From Ruegeria lacuscaerulensis (GTDB taxonomy: Bacteria; Pseudomonadota; Alphaproteobacteria; Rhodobacterales; Rhodobacteraceae), in NCBI RefSeq assembly GCF_013033355.1, contig NZ_WQDY01000012.1, positions 1-64,000 on the forward strand: a DNA stretch of 64,000 nucleotides, in the 5' to 3' direction. Position 1 is the first letter of the stretch; each line of letters begins with the position of its first letter. The notes below the pieces were generated by a model. The model saw only the letters and a program-made list of their open reading frames with translations. It was not told the origin of the DNA and did not search any database. This document shows, one piece after another, positions 17,780-26,572 of the stretch. A program made the translations under genes and the position numbers.

Positions 17780-17995
17780 ATGGCTAACACAGCAACATTT
17801 ACTCGCGAGGGCTTTGGCCTGAGCGCCCGCATCGCAACGCTCGTCACCCGCGTTAAAGAGGCATATGCCCTGCGCGCCGAGTACAACCGCACCTATTCCG
17901 AGCTTCAGGGTCTGAGCGACCGTGAATTGAACGACATTGGTGTGCGTCGTTGTGACATCAAGGATATCGCACGCGAACACGCGTATTGCTCCTAA
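17780..17995 (+). CDS. DUF1127 family small protein
   Basis: 71 aa from the ATG at 17780, preceded by AGAAAGGAA. The C-terminal half reads YSELQGLSDRELNDIGVRRCDIKDIAREHA, the DUF1127 (YjiS-like) signature. Small alphaproteobacterial DUF1127 proteins have been implicated in RNA-linked stress and phosphate/carbon regulation, but the role of this one is not shown. It has its own terminator. Confidence 0.85.
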   Translation: MANTATFTREGFGLSARIATLVTRVKEAYALRAEYNRTYSELQGLSDRELNDIGVRRCDIKDIAREHAYCS

Positions 17996-18027
17996 CCAAA
18001 ACGCGAACACGCGAAGGCTTTGATCAG

Positions 18028-18050
18028 GAGGCGCCGGCAGGCGCCTCTTT
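18028..18050 (+). terminator. Intrinsic terminator after the DUF1127 gene
   Basis: GAGGCGCC and GGCGCCTC form a perfect 8-bp stem with a 4-base loop, followed by TTT only. The T-run is short but the position, 32 bases after the stop, fits. Confidence 0.75.
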
Positions 18051-18166
18051 GCGTTTGGGTGATTAGTTTGACACGATGGCGTTGAAATCGGACTTCCTGC
18101 GTTGCAGCCCGCGCAATGATCCGCCAAACACGTTGCGAATTAGGGACGAATGAAGGGCTGGACAGG

Positions 18167-18988
18167 GTGACAGAATTCCAGATTGGCATGCTGTGGGTCG
18201 ATGGCCCGCTAAGCTACCTCGAGCAGCTCTGCATCAAGTCTTTCTTGGATGTTGGGCAACCCGTCCGTCTTTACACCTACGGGACAGTTTCAAATGTCCC
18301 TGACGGGGTCGAGCAACGTGATGCGCGTGAAGTTCTGCAGGATAGCGAATTCGTTACCCACGGTCGAACCGGCAGTCCTGCACCTCATGCTGACAAATTT
18401 CGCTACAGAATGCTGGCGCAGGAAGCGGACCTGATTTGGGCTGACACGGATGCGTATTGCATCAAACCCTTCGAAACAGAGACCGGGCATTACTACGCGT
18501 ATCTTGAAGGAACGATGGGAATTGGCGTCCTCAAATTGCCGCCAGACAGCGAGGCGCTGGCGTTGCTGAACGAATTCACGCAGGATCCGTTTCGCATCCC
18601 GCCCTGGTTGCCAAAACGACACAGACAAACGTTGCAGGCCGCACTGGACAGTGGCTCTCCAATAAATGTACCCGAGGAATATTGGGGCGCTTGGGGGCCG
18701 GGTGCTGTTTTATGGGCGCTGCACACCTCCGGAGAAATCCGTTACGCACTGCCAGAGCATGTCTTTTACCCGGTCAATTTTACCCGGAGGCGGGCTCTTG
18801 CCCGACCAGATGTTGATCTGTCACCCTATCTCAAGGACGATACGGTATCGATCCATTTTTACGGCAGGCGCATGAGGTCGATTTTGCGTAACCGTTTCGG
18901 AGGAGTGCCTGATCCGAACAGTTTAGTTGGGCAGTTGGTTGAAAAACACGGTATCGACCCGGCGGCAGCGCCCATTTTAGACACGTGA
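18167..18988 (+). CDS. Putative glycosyltransferase with DXD motif (GT32-like)
   Basis: 273 aa from a GTG at 18167; an in-frame ATG at 18116 would add 17 residues but has no ribosome-binding site. The family resemblance is to capsular-polysaccharide/alpha-1,4-glycosyltransferase-like proteins: IGMLWVDGPLSYLEQLCIKSFLDVG at the N-terminus (a nucleotide-sugar-binding-like strand), then DLIWADTDAYCIKPF holding the DXD metal motif, and WGPGAVLWALH. It probably transfers a sugar to a surface glycan; donor and acceptor are unknown. No other polysaccharide genes are adjacent. Confidence 0.65.
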   Translation: MTEFQIGMLWVDGPLSYLEQLCIKSFLDVGQPVRLYTYGTVSNVPDGVEQRDAREVLQDSEFVTHGRTGSPAPHADKFRYRMLAQEADLIWADTDAYCIKPFETETGHYYAYLEGTMGIGVLKLPPDSEALALLNEFTQDPFRIPPWLPKRHRQTLQAALDSGSPINVPEEYWGAWGPGAVLWALHTSGEIRYALPEHVFYPVNFTRRRALARPDVDLSPYLKDDTVSIHFYGRRMRSILRNRFGGVPDPNSLVGQLVEKHGIDPAAAPILDT

Positions 18989-19013
18989 AATACGGGTTGC
19001 CCTGACAACAAAC

Positions 19014-19042
19014 TTGCATAGATCGGCACAACGCTGTATCGG
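19014..19042 (+). promoter_or_regulatory. Predicted promoter of the rplO-secY-adk block
   Basis: TTGCAT (19014-19019) and TATCGG (19037-19042) with a 17-base spacer, about 97 bases before rplO. The -10 box is weak, but the layout matches the rpsJ and rpmC promoters. Confidence 0.4.
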
Positions 19043-19138
19043 GCTGCGGTGGCCTTGTGGCCATGAGAATCAAAACCAAGAAACGCCGCGTTTGGCCCAT
19101 CACGCTTCGGGGGTCACATCCGGCTAAGGAGAAGCGAA

Positions 19139-19612
19139 ATGAAACTGAATGAATTGCGCGACAATCCCGGCGCCGCACCGAAACGGACCCGCGTTGGCCG
19201 TGGTCCGGGTTCCGGCAAAGGTAAAATGGGTGGCCGTGGTATCAAAGGCCAGAAATCCCGCTCGGGTGTGGCCATCAACGGCTACGAAGGCGGCCAGATG
19301 CCTTTGTATCAGCGTCTGCCCAAGCGTGGCTTTAACAAGCCGAACCGTAAGGAATTCGCCGTTATCAACCTGGGCCTGATCCAGAAATTCGTTGACGCCG
19401 GCAAGCTGGACGCATCGGCTGCGATCACCGAGGATGCGTTGGTCGCATCCGGTCTGGTTCGTCGCAAGCTGGACGGCATCCGCGTACTGGCCAAAGGCGA
19501 AATCAGCGCCAAAGTGAACCTGGAAGTAACCGGTGCTTCGAAATCTGCCGTTGCGGCAGTCGAGAAAGCGGGCGGCTCACTGACGGTCACAAAAGCCGCT
19601 GCGGCAGAGTAA
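19139..19612 (+). CDS. rplO: 50S ribosomal protein L15
   Basis: 157 aa. [41 protein letters not shown] is the conserved L15 N-terminal extension that penetrates 23S r[18 protein letters not shown] follows. AAGGAGAAG precedes the start. It is separated from rpmD by 2.6 kb of unrelated genes. Confidence 0.98.
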   Translation: MKLNELRDNPGAAPKRTRVGRGPGSGKGKMGGRGIKGQKSRSGVAINGYEGGQMPLYQRLPKRGFNKPNRKEFAVINLGLIQKFVDAGKLDASAAITEDALVASGLVRRKLDGIRVLAKGEISAKVNLEVTGASKSAVAAVEKAGGSLTVTKAAAAE

Positions 19613-19667
19613 GCGCTTGTGAGCGGGCAAAGACCCGCTTACATAGACCTCAGAGTTTTCCAAGACG

Positions 19668-19703
19668 CCGCCCGAGCCGGAAAACGGTTCCGGGCGGTGT
19701 TTT
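19668..19703 (+). terminator. Hairpin between rplO and secY (partial terminator or attenuator)
   Basis: CCGCCCG and CGGGCGG enclose an inner GCCG/CGGT stem and a GAAAA-type loop, then TGTTTTC. A second small stem (GCGGG/CCCGC, about 19622-19638) lies just upstream. The position suggests reduced readthrough into secY. Confidence 0.55.
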
Positions 19704-19721
19704 CATAAGAGAGACCGATTT

Positions 19722-21086
19722 ATGGTATCAGCAGCAGAACAAATGGCAGCCAACACAAGCTGGTCTGCCCTTGGAAAAGCCACCGATCTGCGCAACCGCA
19801 TCCTGTTCACGCTTGCATTGCTGATCGTCTACCGTCTGGGCACCTTCATTCCGGTTCCGGGCATCGACGGCCAAGCACTGCGCGAGTTCATGGAGCAAGC
19901 GGGGCAGGGCATCGGCGGTATGGTTTCGATGTTTACTGGCGGGGCGCTGGGGCGGATGGGGATTTTTGCCCTTGGCATCATGCCCTACATTTCAGCTTCG
20001 ATCATCGTGCAGCTGCTGACATCTATGGTTCCCGCTCTCGAACAGCTCAAGAAAGAGGGCGAGCAGGGCCGCAAGAAAATCAACCAATATACCCGTTTCG
20101 GCACCGTGGCGTTGGCCACCGTTCAGGCTTATGGTCTGGCAGTGTCGCTTGAATCGGGCGATCTGGCGACCGATCCGGGCCTGTTCTTCCGCCTGTCGAC
20201 CATGATCACGCTGGTTGGTGGTACAATGTTCCTGATGTGGCTGGGTGAGCAGATCACCGCACGCGGCATCGGCAACGGTATCTCTCTGATCATTTTCGTG
20301 GGCATCATCGCCGAAGTTCCGGCTGCTCTGGCACAGTTCTTTGCTTCGGGCCGCTCGGGCGCGATCAGCCCTGCTGTGATCATCGGTGTGATCGTGATGG
20401 TGATTGCCGTGATTACCTTTGTGGTCTTCATGGAACGCGCTTTGCGCAAGATCCATATCCAATACCCGCGCCGTCAGGCCGGTATGAAGATCTATGAGGG
20501 CGGCTCAAGCCACCTGCCGGTCAAAGTGAACCCTGCGGGCGTGATCCCGGCGATCTTTGCCAGCTCGCTGCTGCTGCTGCCGGTGACGATTTCGACCTTC
20601 TCGTCGGGCGCAACCAACGGGCCGGTGATGTCGTGGCTGCTGGCCAACTTTGGCCCCGGTCAGCCGCTGTATCTGCTGTTCTTCGCCTCGATGATCGTGT
20701 TCTTTGCCTATTTCTACACGTTCAACGTGTCGTTCAAACCGGACGATGTGGCGGACAATCTGAAAAAGCAAAACGGTTTTGTGCCGGGTATCCGACCAGG
20801 CAAGAAAACCGCCGAGTATCTGGAATACGTGGTCAACCGCGTGCTGGTTCTGGGTTCGGCCTATCTGGCGGCGGTCTGTCTGTTGCCTGAAATTCTTCGG
20901 GGCCAGTTTGCCATCCCGTTCTATTTCGGCGGTACCTCGGTTCTGATTATCGTCTCTGTGACCATGGACACGATCCAACAGGTCCAGAGCCACCTGCTGG
21001 CGCATCAATACGAAGGGCTTATTGAAAAGTCCCAACTGCGTGGCAAAGGTAAGAAACGCGGCAGGAAGGGACCCGCTCGTCGATGA
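19722..21086 (+). CDS. secY: Preprotein translocase subunit SecY
   Basis: 454 aa with the ten hydrophobic segments expected of SecY. Diagnostic pieces include [46 protein letters not shown], the plug-region residues that follow and [13 protein letters not shown]. It forms the SecYEG channel in the inner membrane. The C-terminus is strongly basic. It overlaps adk by 4 bases (ATGA), the classical secY-adk pairing. Confidence 0.98.
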   Translation: MVSAAEQMAANTSWSALGKATDLRNRILFTLALLIVYRLGTFIPVPGIDGQALREFMEQAGQGIGGMVSMFTGGALGRMGIFALGIMPYISASIIVQLLTSMVPALEQLKKEGEQGRKKINQYTRFGTVALATVQAYGLAVSLESGDLATDPGLFFRLSTMITLVGGTMFLMWLGEQITARGIGNGISLIIFVGIIAEVPAALAQFFASGRSGAISPAVIIGVIVMVIAVITFVVFMERALRKIHIQYPRRQAGMKIYEGGSSHLPVKVNPAGVIPAIFASSLLLLPVTISTFSSGATNGPVMSWLLANFGPGQPLYLLFFASMIVFFAYFYTFNVSFKPDDVADNLKKQNGFVPGIRPGKKTAEYLEYVVNRVLVLGSAYLAAVCLLPEILRGQFAIPFYFGGTSVLIIVSVTMDTIQQVQSHLLAHQYEGLIEKSQLRGKGKKRGRKGPARR

Positions 21087-21730
21087 ACATCATTCTTCTC
21101 GGCCCCCCGGGGGCAGGTAAAGGAACGCAAGCGCGTCACCTGGTTGAAACCCGCGGCATGGTCCAGCTGAGCACTGGCGACATGCTGCGCGAGGCCAAGG
21201 ACAGCGGCACCGAAATGGGCAACCGCGTGGCCGAGGTGATGGCTAAGGGCCAGCTTGTGACCGATGAGATCGTGATCGGCCTGATCCGCGAAAAGTTGGA
21301 ACAAGGCGCTGAAGGCGGGTTCATCTTTGACGGTTTCCCGCGCACTCTGGCCCAAGCCGATGCGCTGGGTGAGCTGCTGGACAGCACCGGCGAGACGTTG
21401 GACGCGGTCATCGCGATGGAAGTGAACGATGACGCGCTGGTCGCGCGTATCACGGCTCGGTCAACCTGCGGCGGTTGCGGTGAAGTCTATAACGATATCA
21501 CCAAACCGATCCCGGCGGATGGCAAATGCTCGAACTGCGGCAAGGAAGGTGACTTCAAGCGCCGCGCGGACGACAATGAGGAAAGCCTCAAGACCCGCCT
21601 GATGGAGTACTACAAAAAGACCTCGATGCTGATCGGCTATTACCACGCCAAGGGCAACCTGTCCTGGGTCGATGGTCTGGGCGAGATTGACGAGGTTCAA
21701 GGCGCGATTGCAGCCGCATTGGACGCCTGA
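21083..21730 (+). CDS. adk: Adenylate kinase, zinc-LID type
   Basis: 215 aa. Has the P-loop [11 protein letters not shown] at 7-17, the [10 protein letters not shown] nucleoside-binding block, and a LID domain with four cysteines (CGGC near 130 and CSNC near 150) that should bind zinc, as in Gram-positive enzymes and many alphaproteobacteria. It interconverts ATP, AMP and ADP in the cytoplasm. A 211-base spacer with a strong hairpin separates it from rpsM. Confidence 0.97.
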   Translation: MNIILLGPPGAGKGTQARHLVETRGMVQLSTGDMLREAKDSGTEMGNRVAEVMAKGQLVTDEIVIGLIREKLEQGAEGGFIFDGFPRTLAQADALGELLDSTGETLDAVIAMEVNDDALVARITARSTCGGCGEVYNDITKPIPADGKCSNCGKEGDFKRRADDNEESLKTRLMEYYKKTSMLIGYYHAKGNLSWVDGLGEIDEVQGAIAAALDA

Positions 21731-21746
21731 CCTGACCCGCATTTGA

Positions 21747-21780
21747 ATATGGGCTTGACGGCACCGCCAAAAGCCCATAT
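21747..21780 (+). promoter_or_regulatory. Perfect 10-bp hairpin in the adk-rpsM spacer
   Basis: ATATGGGCTT and AAGCCCATAT pair perfectly around a 14-base loop that itself contains GGC/GCC. No T-run follows, so it is not a standard terminator. It could stabilise the adk 3' end or act in the rpsM leader. Confidence 0.45.
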
Positions 21781-21941
21781 CGACCCCCATCCCCAAGGGG
21801 AATCAAGACCGCGTGCGGGATTCGTCCCAACCGCCCCGACCACCTCGAATAATGCTGAACCCTCTGGCGACACTGCCACGGTAAAGCGTTGTGAAAAAAG
21901 GTTCTGGAGTTACGGAACCGCAACGAAAAGGAAAGTGACAC

Positions 21942-22310
21942 GTGGCACGTATTGCCGGCGTAAACATCCCGACTGCAAAGCGGGTACCTATCGCCCTCAC
22001 ATATATCACCGGAATCGGCAACACCTCGGCCAAAGCGATCTGCGAAGCCGTTGGCATTGAAGCGACCCGTCGCGTCAACGAACTGTCCGACGCCGAAGTT
22101 CTGAAAATTCGCGAATATATCGACGAAAACTTCACCGTCGAAGGCGACCTGCGCCGCGAAGTTCAGATGAACGTCAAGCGCCTGATGGACCTGGGCTGCT
22201 ATCGCGGTCTGCGTCACCGCCGCAACCTGCCGGTTCGCGGTCAGCGTACCCACACCAACGCTCGTACTCGCAAAGGCCCGGCAAAGGCCATTGCTGGTAA
22301 GAAGAAATAA
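21942..22310 (+). CDS. rpsM: 30S ribosomal protein S13
   Basis: 122 aa, starting at GTG (product [22 protein letters not shown]...). The end [32 protein letters not shown] is the conserved RNA-binding tail. S13 forms the head-to-50S bridges with L5. First gene of the fourth block; rpsK follows after 15 bases. Confidence 0.98.
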   Translation: MARIAGVNIPTAKRVPIALTYITGIGNTSAKAICEAVGIEATRRVNELSDAEVLKIREYIDENFTVEGDLRREVQMNVKRLMDLGCYRGLRHRRNLPVRGQRTHTNARTRKGPAKAIAGKKK

Positions 22311-22325
22311 GGGAGGGTCTGACTG

Positions 22326-22715
22326 ATGGCACGTGATAAGACTCGCGTTAAGCGCAAAGAGCGTAAGAACATCGCATCGGGCGTTGCCCATGTGAATTCG
22401 ACCTTCAACAACACCAAGATCCTGATCTCGGACGTACAAGGCAACGCCATCTCGTGGTCGTCTGCCGGTACCATGGGCTTCAAAGGGTCGCGGAAATCGA
22501 CACCCTACGCCGCTCAGATGGCTGCAGAAGATGCAGGCAAAAAGGCGCAGGAACATGGCGTCAAGACGCTGGAAGTCGAAGTTCAGGGCCCCGGTTCGGG
22601 TCGTGAATCGGCTCTGCGCGCGCTGGCTGCTGTGGGCTTCAACATCACGTCGATCCGCGACGTGACGCCGATCGCTCACAACGGCTGCCGCCCGCCGAAA
22701 CGTCGCCGCGTCTAA
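22326..22715 (+). CDS. rpsK: 30S ribosomal protein S11
   Basis: 129 aa. Blocks [43 protein letters not shown] and the C-terminal [16 protein letters not shown] are S11 signatures. S11 shapes the platform at the E-site. The gene usual between rpsK and rpoA in gammaproteobacteria (rpsD) is absent, as expected in alphaproteobacteria. Confidence 0.98.
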   Translation: MARDKTRVKRKERKNIASGVAHVNSTFNNTKILISDVQGNAISWSSAGTMGFKGSRKSTPYAAQMAAEDAGKKAQEHGVKTLEVEVQGPGSGRESALRALAAVGFNITSIRDVTPIAHNGCRPPKRRRV

Positions 22716-22730
22716 GCGATTTTGAATTGA

Positions 22731-22760
22731 GCTGGGGCTGTGTTTTTGCACGGCCCCAGC
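22731..22760 (+). promoter_or_regulatory. Strong hairpin in the rpsK-rpoA spacer
   Basis: GCTGGGGC pairs with GCCCCAGC, and inside it GTG pairs with CAC around a T-rich loop, a stem of about 12 bp. Only a weak T-tract follows (CATTTTG). It may trim or pause transcription into rpoA. Confidence 0.45.
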
Positions 22761-22829
22761 ACGTCATTTTGAACCTCGGGCGTCTGCACCTTGTTGGTCA
22801 TGGGGCGCGGACAGGAATGGAGGGATTAC

Positions 22830-23846
22830 ATGATCCACAAGAATTGGGCAGAATTGATCAAGCCAACCCAGCTGGACGCCAAGCCGGGAAACGATCCTGC
22901 GCGTCAGGCAACGCTGATTGCTGAGCCGCTGGAGCGTGGCTTTGGTTTGACTCTGGGTAACGCGCTGCGCCGCGTTCTGATGAGCTCGCTGCAAGGTGCG
23001 GCCATCACCAGCGTCCAGATCGACAACGTTCTGCATGAGTTTTCGTCGGTCGCAGGTGTCCGCGAAGACGTCACCGACATCATCCTGAACCTTAAAGGCG
23101 TGTCGCTGCGCATGGAAGTCGAAGGCCCCAAGCGCCTGTCGATCAATGCCAAAGGCCCCGCCGTTGTCACCGCTGGTGACATCAGCGAAAGCGCCGGTAT
23201 CGAGGTTCTGAACCGCGATCACGTCATCTGCCACCTGGATGATGGCGCCGACCTGTTCATGGAACTGACTGTCAACACCGGTAAGGGTTACGTCTCTGCT
23301 GAGAAGAACAAGCCCGAAGATGCACCCATCGGCCTGATCCCGATCGACGCGATCTATTCGCCGGTCAAGAAGGTTGCCTATGACGTTCAGCCGACCCGTG
23401 AAGGTCAGGTTCTGGACTATGACAAGCTGACCCTGAAGATCGAAACCGACGGTTCGATCACACCCGAGGACGCGCTGGCCTATGCGGCTCGTATCCTGCA
23501 GGATCAGCTGTCGATCTTCGTCAACTTCGACGAGCCGGAATCGGCTGGCCGCCAGGACGAGGACGATGGTCTGGAGTTCAACCCGCTGCTACTGAAGAAA
23601 GTGGACGAGCTGGAACTGTCGGTCCGTTCGGCAAACTGCCTGAAGAACGACAACATCGTTTATATCGGCGACCTGATCCAGAAGACCGAAGCCGAGATGC
23701 TGCGCACCCCGAACTTCGGCCGCAAATCGCTGAACGAGATCAAAGAAGTGCTGTCCGGCATGGGTCTGCACCTCGGCATGGATGTAGAGGACTGGCCGCC
23801 CGACAATATCGAAGATCTGGCGAAGAAATTCGAAGACGCGTTCTAA
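22830..23846 (+). CDS. rpoA: RNA polymerase subunit alpha
   Basis: 338 aa from the ATG at 22830, which follows GGAGGG and gives the standard [15 protein letters not shown]; an upstream in-frame ATG at 22791 is not needed. The N-terminal domain (to about 230) has [24 protein letters not shown] for dimerisation and beta/beta-prime assembly. The C-terminal domain (about 255-320) has [16 protein letters not shown] and [16 protein letters not shown], used for UP-element and activator contact. Confidence 0.98.
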   Translation: MIHKNWAELIKPTQLDAKPGNDPARQATLIAEPLERGFGLTLGNALRRVLMSSLQGAAITSVQIDNVLHEFSSVAGVREDVTDIILNLKGVSLRMEVEGPKRLSINAKGPAVVTAGDISESAGIEVLNRDHVICHLDDGADLFMELTVNTGKGYVSAEKNKPEDAPIGLIPIDAIYSPVKKVAYDVQPTREGQVLDYDKLTLKIETDGSITPEDALAYAARILQDQLSIFVNFDEPESAGRQDEDDGLEFNPLLLKKVDELELSVRSANCLKNDNIVYIGDLIQKTEAEMLRTPNFGRKSLNEIKEVLSGMGLHLGMDVEDWPPDNIEDLAKKFEDAF

Positions 23847-23964
23847 GCGCGTCTTCCCCAATGCCCGGGCTGCCGGGGACTATATGGGCGATGATGCCCC
23901 AAGGAGAGCCGGTGACACGCATCGCCGGCCAGACAAAGCAAAAACGCAAGATAGGAATTGAACA

Positions 23965-24387
23965 ATGCGTCACGCACGTGGTTACCGCCGCCTGAACCGT
24001 ACTCATGAGCACCGCAAGGCTCTGTTTGCAAACATGGCTGGCTCGCTCATCGAGCATGAGCAAATCAAAACAACTCTGCCCAAGGCAAAAGAACTGCGCC
24101 CGATCATCGAAAAGCTGGTCACTCTGGGCAAGCGCGGCGACCTGCACGCGCGCCGTCAGGCCGCAGCTCAGCTGAAAGAAGACAAAGATGTCGCCAAGCT
24201 GTTCGAAGTTCTGGGACCCCGCTATGCCGAGCGTCCGGGCGGTTATGTCCGCATCCTGAAAGCCGGTTTCCGCTATGGTGACATGGCTCCGATGGCGATC
24301 ATCGAATTCGTGGATCGCGACGTCGACGCCAAAGGTGCAGCCGACAAGGCTCGCGTTGCCGCCGAAGAGGCCGCAGACGAAGAATAA
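23965..24387 (+). CDS. rplQ: 50S ribosomal protein L17
   Basis: 140 aa. [46 protein letters not shown] is diagnostic; a short acidic Ala/Glu tail extends the end. L17 lies near the tunnel exit. It closes the alpha block and is followed by a terminator. Confidence 0.98.
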   Translation: MRHARGYRRLNRTHEHRKALFANMAGSLIEHEQIKTTLPKAKELRPIIEKLVTLGKRGDLHARRQAAAQLKEDKDVAKLFEVLGPRYAERPGGYVRILKAGFRYGDMAPMAIIEFVDRDVDAKGAADKARVAAEEAADEE

Positions 24388-24411
24388 GAAAGCTTCGCTT
24401 TCTGACTTTGG

Positions 24412-24443
24412 CCCCTGCGTCCCAGACGCGGGGGTTTTTCTTT
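24412..24443 (+). terminator. Intrinsic terminator after rplQ
   Basis: CCCC-TGCGTC and GACGC-GGGG form a stem around a 3-base loop, followed by a long T-rich tract. It ends the ribosomal region. Confidence 0.9.
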
Positions 24444-24499
24444 TTAATTGCGCGATAAACCTAGCAGGTTTGCTTCCTGCGCTAAAACCGGAGCTTTTC

Positions 24500-25123
24500 G
24501 TGTTCGTTCGCATGTCCGTATTTGATGTTCAGGGCCTTGCCTTTGGTATCGTCATGACAAGCCTTAGCGTCGTTTTTCTGAAAGCGGCTGGTTTGGTGAC
24601 AGGGCAAACTGCGGGTCTTGCGCTTTTGCTTTCCTATGTTTTGCCGATTGGATTTGGCCCTTTGTTCTTCTTGATCGGTATCCCGTTTCTGATACTGGCT
24701 TGGGTAAAACGCGGCCCAGTTTTTGCTATTCGGACGATTGTCGTGGTGATCGGGATTTCGACGCTTTCACAACTGTTGGGAAAGATAGTCATCTTCGAAC
24801 GGCTTGACCCGCTGATCGCCGCTGTTCTTGGGGGTGCATGTAGTGGCATGGGATTGATTGCTATTTTCCGCCATAATGCCTCGGCGGGCGGGATGACTAT
24901 TTTGGGGATCATTCTGGAACATAAGACCGGCCTGAAGGCTGGATGGTTCCAACTTTCGGTCGATGTCATGGTATTTTTGGCCTCGGCCTTTGTGCTTAGC
25001 CCGTCGCAACTGCTGTATTCCTTCCTTGGGGCTGTGATCACCAATATGGCAATCGTATGGAACTTCGACGTGGCCCAAAGCGGCACCGGGCGTCCCGGTT
25101 ATGGTCGGTCTGCAAACTCATAG
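24500..25123 (+). CDS. YitT/DUF161-like integral membrane protein
   Basis: 207 aa from a GTG at 24500 with GGAG six bases upstream; an ATG four codons later is an alternative. Five to six hydrophobic segments cover most of the length. GLAFGIVMTSLSVVFLKAAGLVTGQTAGLALLLSY and the motif FRHNASAGGMTILGIIL match the YitT family N-terminal membrane region, without its usual C-terminal soluble domain. Family function is unknown, with transport proposed. Confidence 0.65.
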   Translation: MFVRMSVFDVQGLAFGIVMTSLSVVFLKAAGLVTGQTAGLALLLSYVLPIGFGPLFFLIGIPFLILAWVKRGPVFAIRTIVVVIGISTLSQLLGKIVIFERLDPLIAAVLGGACSGMGLIAIFRHNASAGGMTILGIILEHKTGLKAGWFQLSVDVMVFLASAFVLSPSQLLYSFLGAVITNMAIVWNFDVAQSGTGRPGYGRSANS

Positions 25124-25183
25124 CGATCTTGCAAACGGTCGGTGTTGCGGACATATCAATCCGTAAACATCCATGAGGGTCAC

Positions 25184-26572
25184 ATGCTCCGCGCGCTTTT
25201 GCTTTGTCTGCCTTTTGCCCTGTTGCAAACCCCCGCCAATGCTGAAACCAAGATGCCGCAATCGCAGGCTGAGATCAGCTTAGGCTTTGCGCCGGTAGTC
25301 AAAGAGGCCGCGCCCGCGGTGGTCAATATCTATGCCAAGATCGTGCGGCAGGGGCGGGCGAACCCGTTTTTCTCGGACCCGTTCTTTCAGGATTTTTTTG
25401 GCGGCGGGTTCAACGAGCCACGACAGCGGGTAAAGAACTCGCTGGGGTCGGGGGTGATCCTGTCTGATGATGGCTATGTGGTGTCAAATTACCACGTGGT
25501 CGGCACGGCGACGGAAATCCGGGTTGTCACCACCGACCGGCGAGAGTTCTCGGCGCAGGTGGTGCTGGGTGACAAGGAAAGCGACATCGCCATTTTGCGG
25601 TTGGAGGACGCCGAGCGGCTGCCCTACCTGCCGCTGCGCGACTCCGATCAGGTTGAGGTGGGCGAGCTTGCGCTCGCTATCGGCAACCCGTTTGGTGTGG
25701 GGCAGACGGTGTCTTCGGGCATTATCTCGGGTCTGGCGCGGACGGGCACGGCCACCGGCAATGCGCGGGGCTATTTCATTCAGACCGATGCGGCGATCAA
25801 TCCGGGCAATTCGGGTGGGGCGCTGATTGATGTGAATGGCGATCTGATCGGGATCAATACCTCGATCCTGACGCGTTCGGGCGGATCGAACGGCATCGGC
25901 TTTGCGATCCCGGCCAATCTGGTGGCCGAATTCCTGCGGCAGGCGCAGGCAGGTAATGACCAGTTCGTCAGCCCTTGGGCTGGGATCTCGGGTCAACACA
26001 TGAGCGCAGATATCGCGGAATCTCTGGGTATGGCGATCCCACAGGGCGTGGTGATTTCCAACCTCCACCCGCTCAGCCCCTTGGCTGAGGGCGGGTTGCG
26101 TGTAGGCGATGTGGTGACGCATGTGGACGGGGATGAAGTCAATTCCCCCGCCGAGATGAAGTTCCGCATGTCTGTTGCCGGCGTCGGTGGCACGTCGGTT
26201 TTGACCTTGTTGAGTGGTGGGACGCAGGATGAGGTCGAGGTTGCCCTGATCCCGGCCCCTGATACGCCCTCGGCGGATGAAACCACGCTGGATGATCGGA
26301 CGGTGATGCCGGGGCTGGTGATCTCGCGTATCAACCCGGCGGTGATCGCCAAGATGGGCCTGCGGTTGACGGAAACCGGCGTGGTTGTGTTGGATGCCGG
26401 GCGGTATGGCGGGCGCTCGGGGTTGCGCGTTGGGGATGTTCTTAACAGCATCAACGGCAACGCGATTGCCCATCCCGATGACGTTACCCGCGCGCTGACC
26501 GATCCGGGCCGCCGGGTTCAGTTTGAATTGCTGCGCGGTGGGCGATCGGTCTCGCTGCGGTTCCGGCTATGA
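25184..26572 (+). CDS. degQ: Periplasmic serine protease DegQ/HtrA (Do-like)
   Basis: 462 aa from the ATG at 25184 (GAGGG upstream), beginning with a signal peptide of about 20 residues ending ANA. The trypsin-like domain carries the triad H104, D134 and S210 (in GNSGG), and two PDZ domains follow (about 270-345 and 380-460). It degrades or refolds damaged envelope proteins. The exact paralogue (DegP versus DegQ) cannot be fixed from sequence alone. It overlaps rarA by 4 bases. Confidence 0.88.
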   Translation: MLRALLLCLPFALLQTPANAETKMPQSQAEISLGFAPVVKEAAPAVVNIYAKIVRQGRANPFFSDPFFQDFFGGGFNEPRQRVKNSLGSGVILSDDGYVVSNYHVVGTATEIRVVTTDRREFSAQVVLGDKESDIAILRLEDAERLPYLPLRDSDQVEVGELALAIGNPFGVGQTVSSGIISGLARTGTATGNARGYFIQTDAAINPGNSGGALIDVNGDLIGINTSILTRSGGSNGIGFAIPANLVAEFLRQAQAGNDQFVSPWAGISGQHMSADIAESLGMAIPQGVVISNLHPLSPLAEGGLRVGDVVTHVDGDEVNSPAEMKFRMSVAGVGGTSVLTLLSGGTQDEVEVALIPAPDTPSADETTLDDRTVMPGLVISRINPAVIAKMGLRLTETGVVVLDAGRYGGRSGLRVGDVLNSINGNAIAHPDDVTRALTDPGRRVQFELLRGGRSVSLRFRL

